The notes under the pieces were generated by a model. The model was not told where the DNA came from, made no database searches, and saw only the letters and a list, made by a program, of their open reading frames with translations. Position numbers and translations under genes: made by a program. Below, piece after piece: positions 63,966 to 64,000 of a DNA stretch of 64,000 nt (the first letter of the stretch is position 1; each line of letters begins with the position of its first letter). The stretch covers positions 1,364,001 to 1,428,000 of the forward strand of contig NC_082415.1 in the NCBI RefSeq assembly GCF_004011695.2, written 5' to 3'. The stretch is from Ascochyta rabiei (lineage: Eukaryota; Ascomycota; Dothideomycetes; Pleosporales; Didymellaceae).

Positions 63966-64000
63966 GCAACGCCGGAATCATCACCAAATCGGTCGCCCGA
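63966..64000. other. SPT20 3' flank at window edge
   Basis: 35 bases after the stop codon; nothing to annotate. Confidence 0.5.

Noticed and set aside
1..64000. CRISPR arrays, insertion sequences, riboswitches or bacterial-type operons
   Set aside because: Repeats here are minisatellites without spacer structure; the DNA is plainly from a fungal nucleus and no such element was seen.

Overview
The window is nuclear DNA of a filamentous ascomycete (Pezizomycotina, probably Dothideomycetes). The grounds are dense single-copy genes on both strands, short 45-110 nt introns with GT..CTNAC..YAG signals, Spt20, PAN3, DUF2420 and fungal-rhodopsin families in their filamentous-fungal forms, fungal-type secreted enzymes and many GC-rich microsatellites. 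Splice sites were inferred by eye from frame continuity, consensus signals and remembered family sequences; no alignment was run. Layout, left to right: PAN3 (cut by the left edge, -); a small heat-shock protein (-) with a stress-type promoter and an unusual tandem array made from its own 3' coding end; an SRPBCC/Bet v 1-like protein (+); a seven-TM fungal rhodopsin-domain protein (-); APC10/DOC1 (+) convergent with an ELO fatty-acid elongase (-); a proline-rich adaptor-like protein (-); a single-pass membrane protein (+) followed by a 27-bp minisatellite; a PHD-finger protein (+); adenosine kinase (+) with a possible mitochondrial leader; a tRNA (-). From 25.2 to 34.3 kb lies an accessory-looking stretch: a second rhodopsin-domain protein bracketed by two copies of a ~90-bp TA-flanked inverted-repeat element, a nitrilase, an 87-residue conserved-looking small protein, and a broken Dal5-type MFS transporter gene. 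Then come an unrecognised Cys/His-containing protein, a secreted beta-lactamase-like serine hydrolase, ribosomal protein uL2 (RPL2) behind an 8-bp minisatellite, APC4 (-), coatomer delta (-), an acidic DUF2420 protein (+), a NIPA-type magnesium transporter (+), a CBM48-like carbohydrate-module protein (-), a GH125 mannosidase (-), a coiled-coil protein of unknown role (+) and Spt20 of SAGA (+). Most genes are independent housekeeping loci (mRNA deadenylation, APC/C, COPI, ribosome, SAGA, purine salvage, lipid elongation); there is no operon or secondary-metabolite cluster. Two APC/C subunits fall in one window, but 30 kb apart and on opposite strands, so I treat this as coincidence. No clearly new multi-gene system was found. 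The most unusual signals are the sHSP tail array, the rearranged inverted-repeat elements around the rhodopsin gene, the adenosine kinase leader, and a GC-AG intron. Intergenic DNA is rich in simple repeats, and several long open frames there are repeat artefacts rather than genes.
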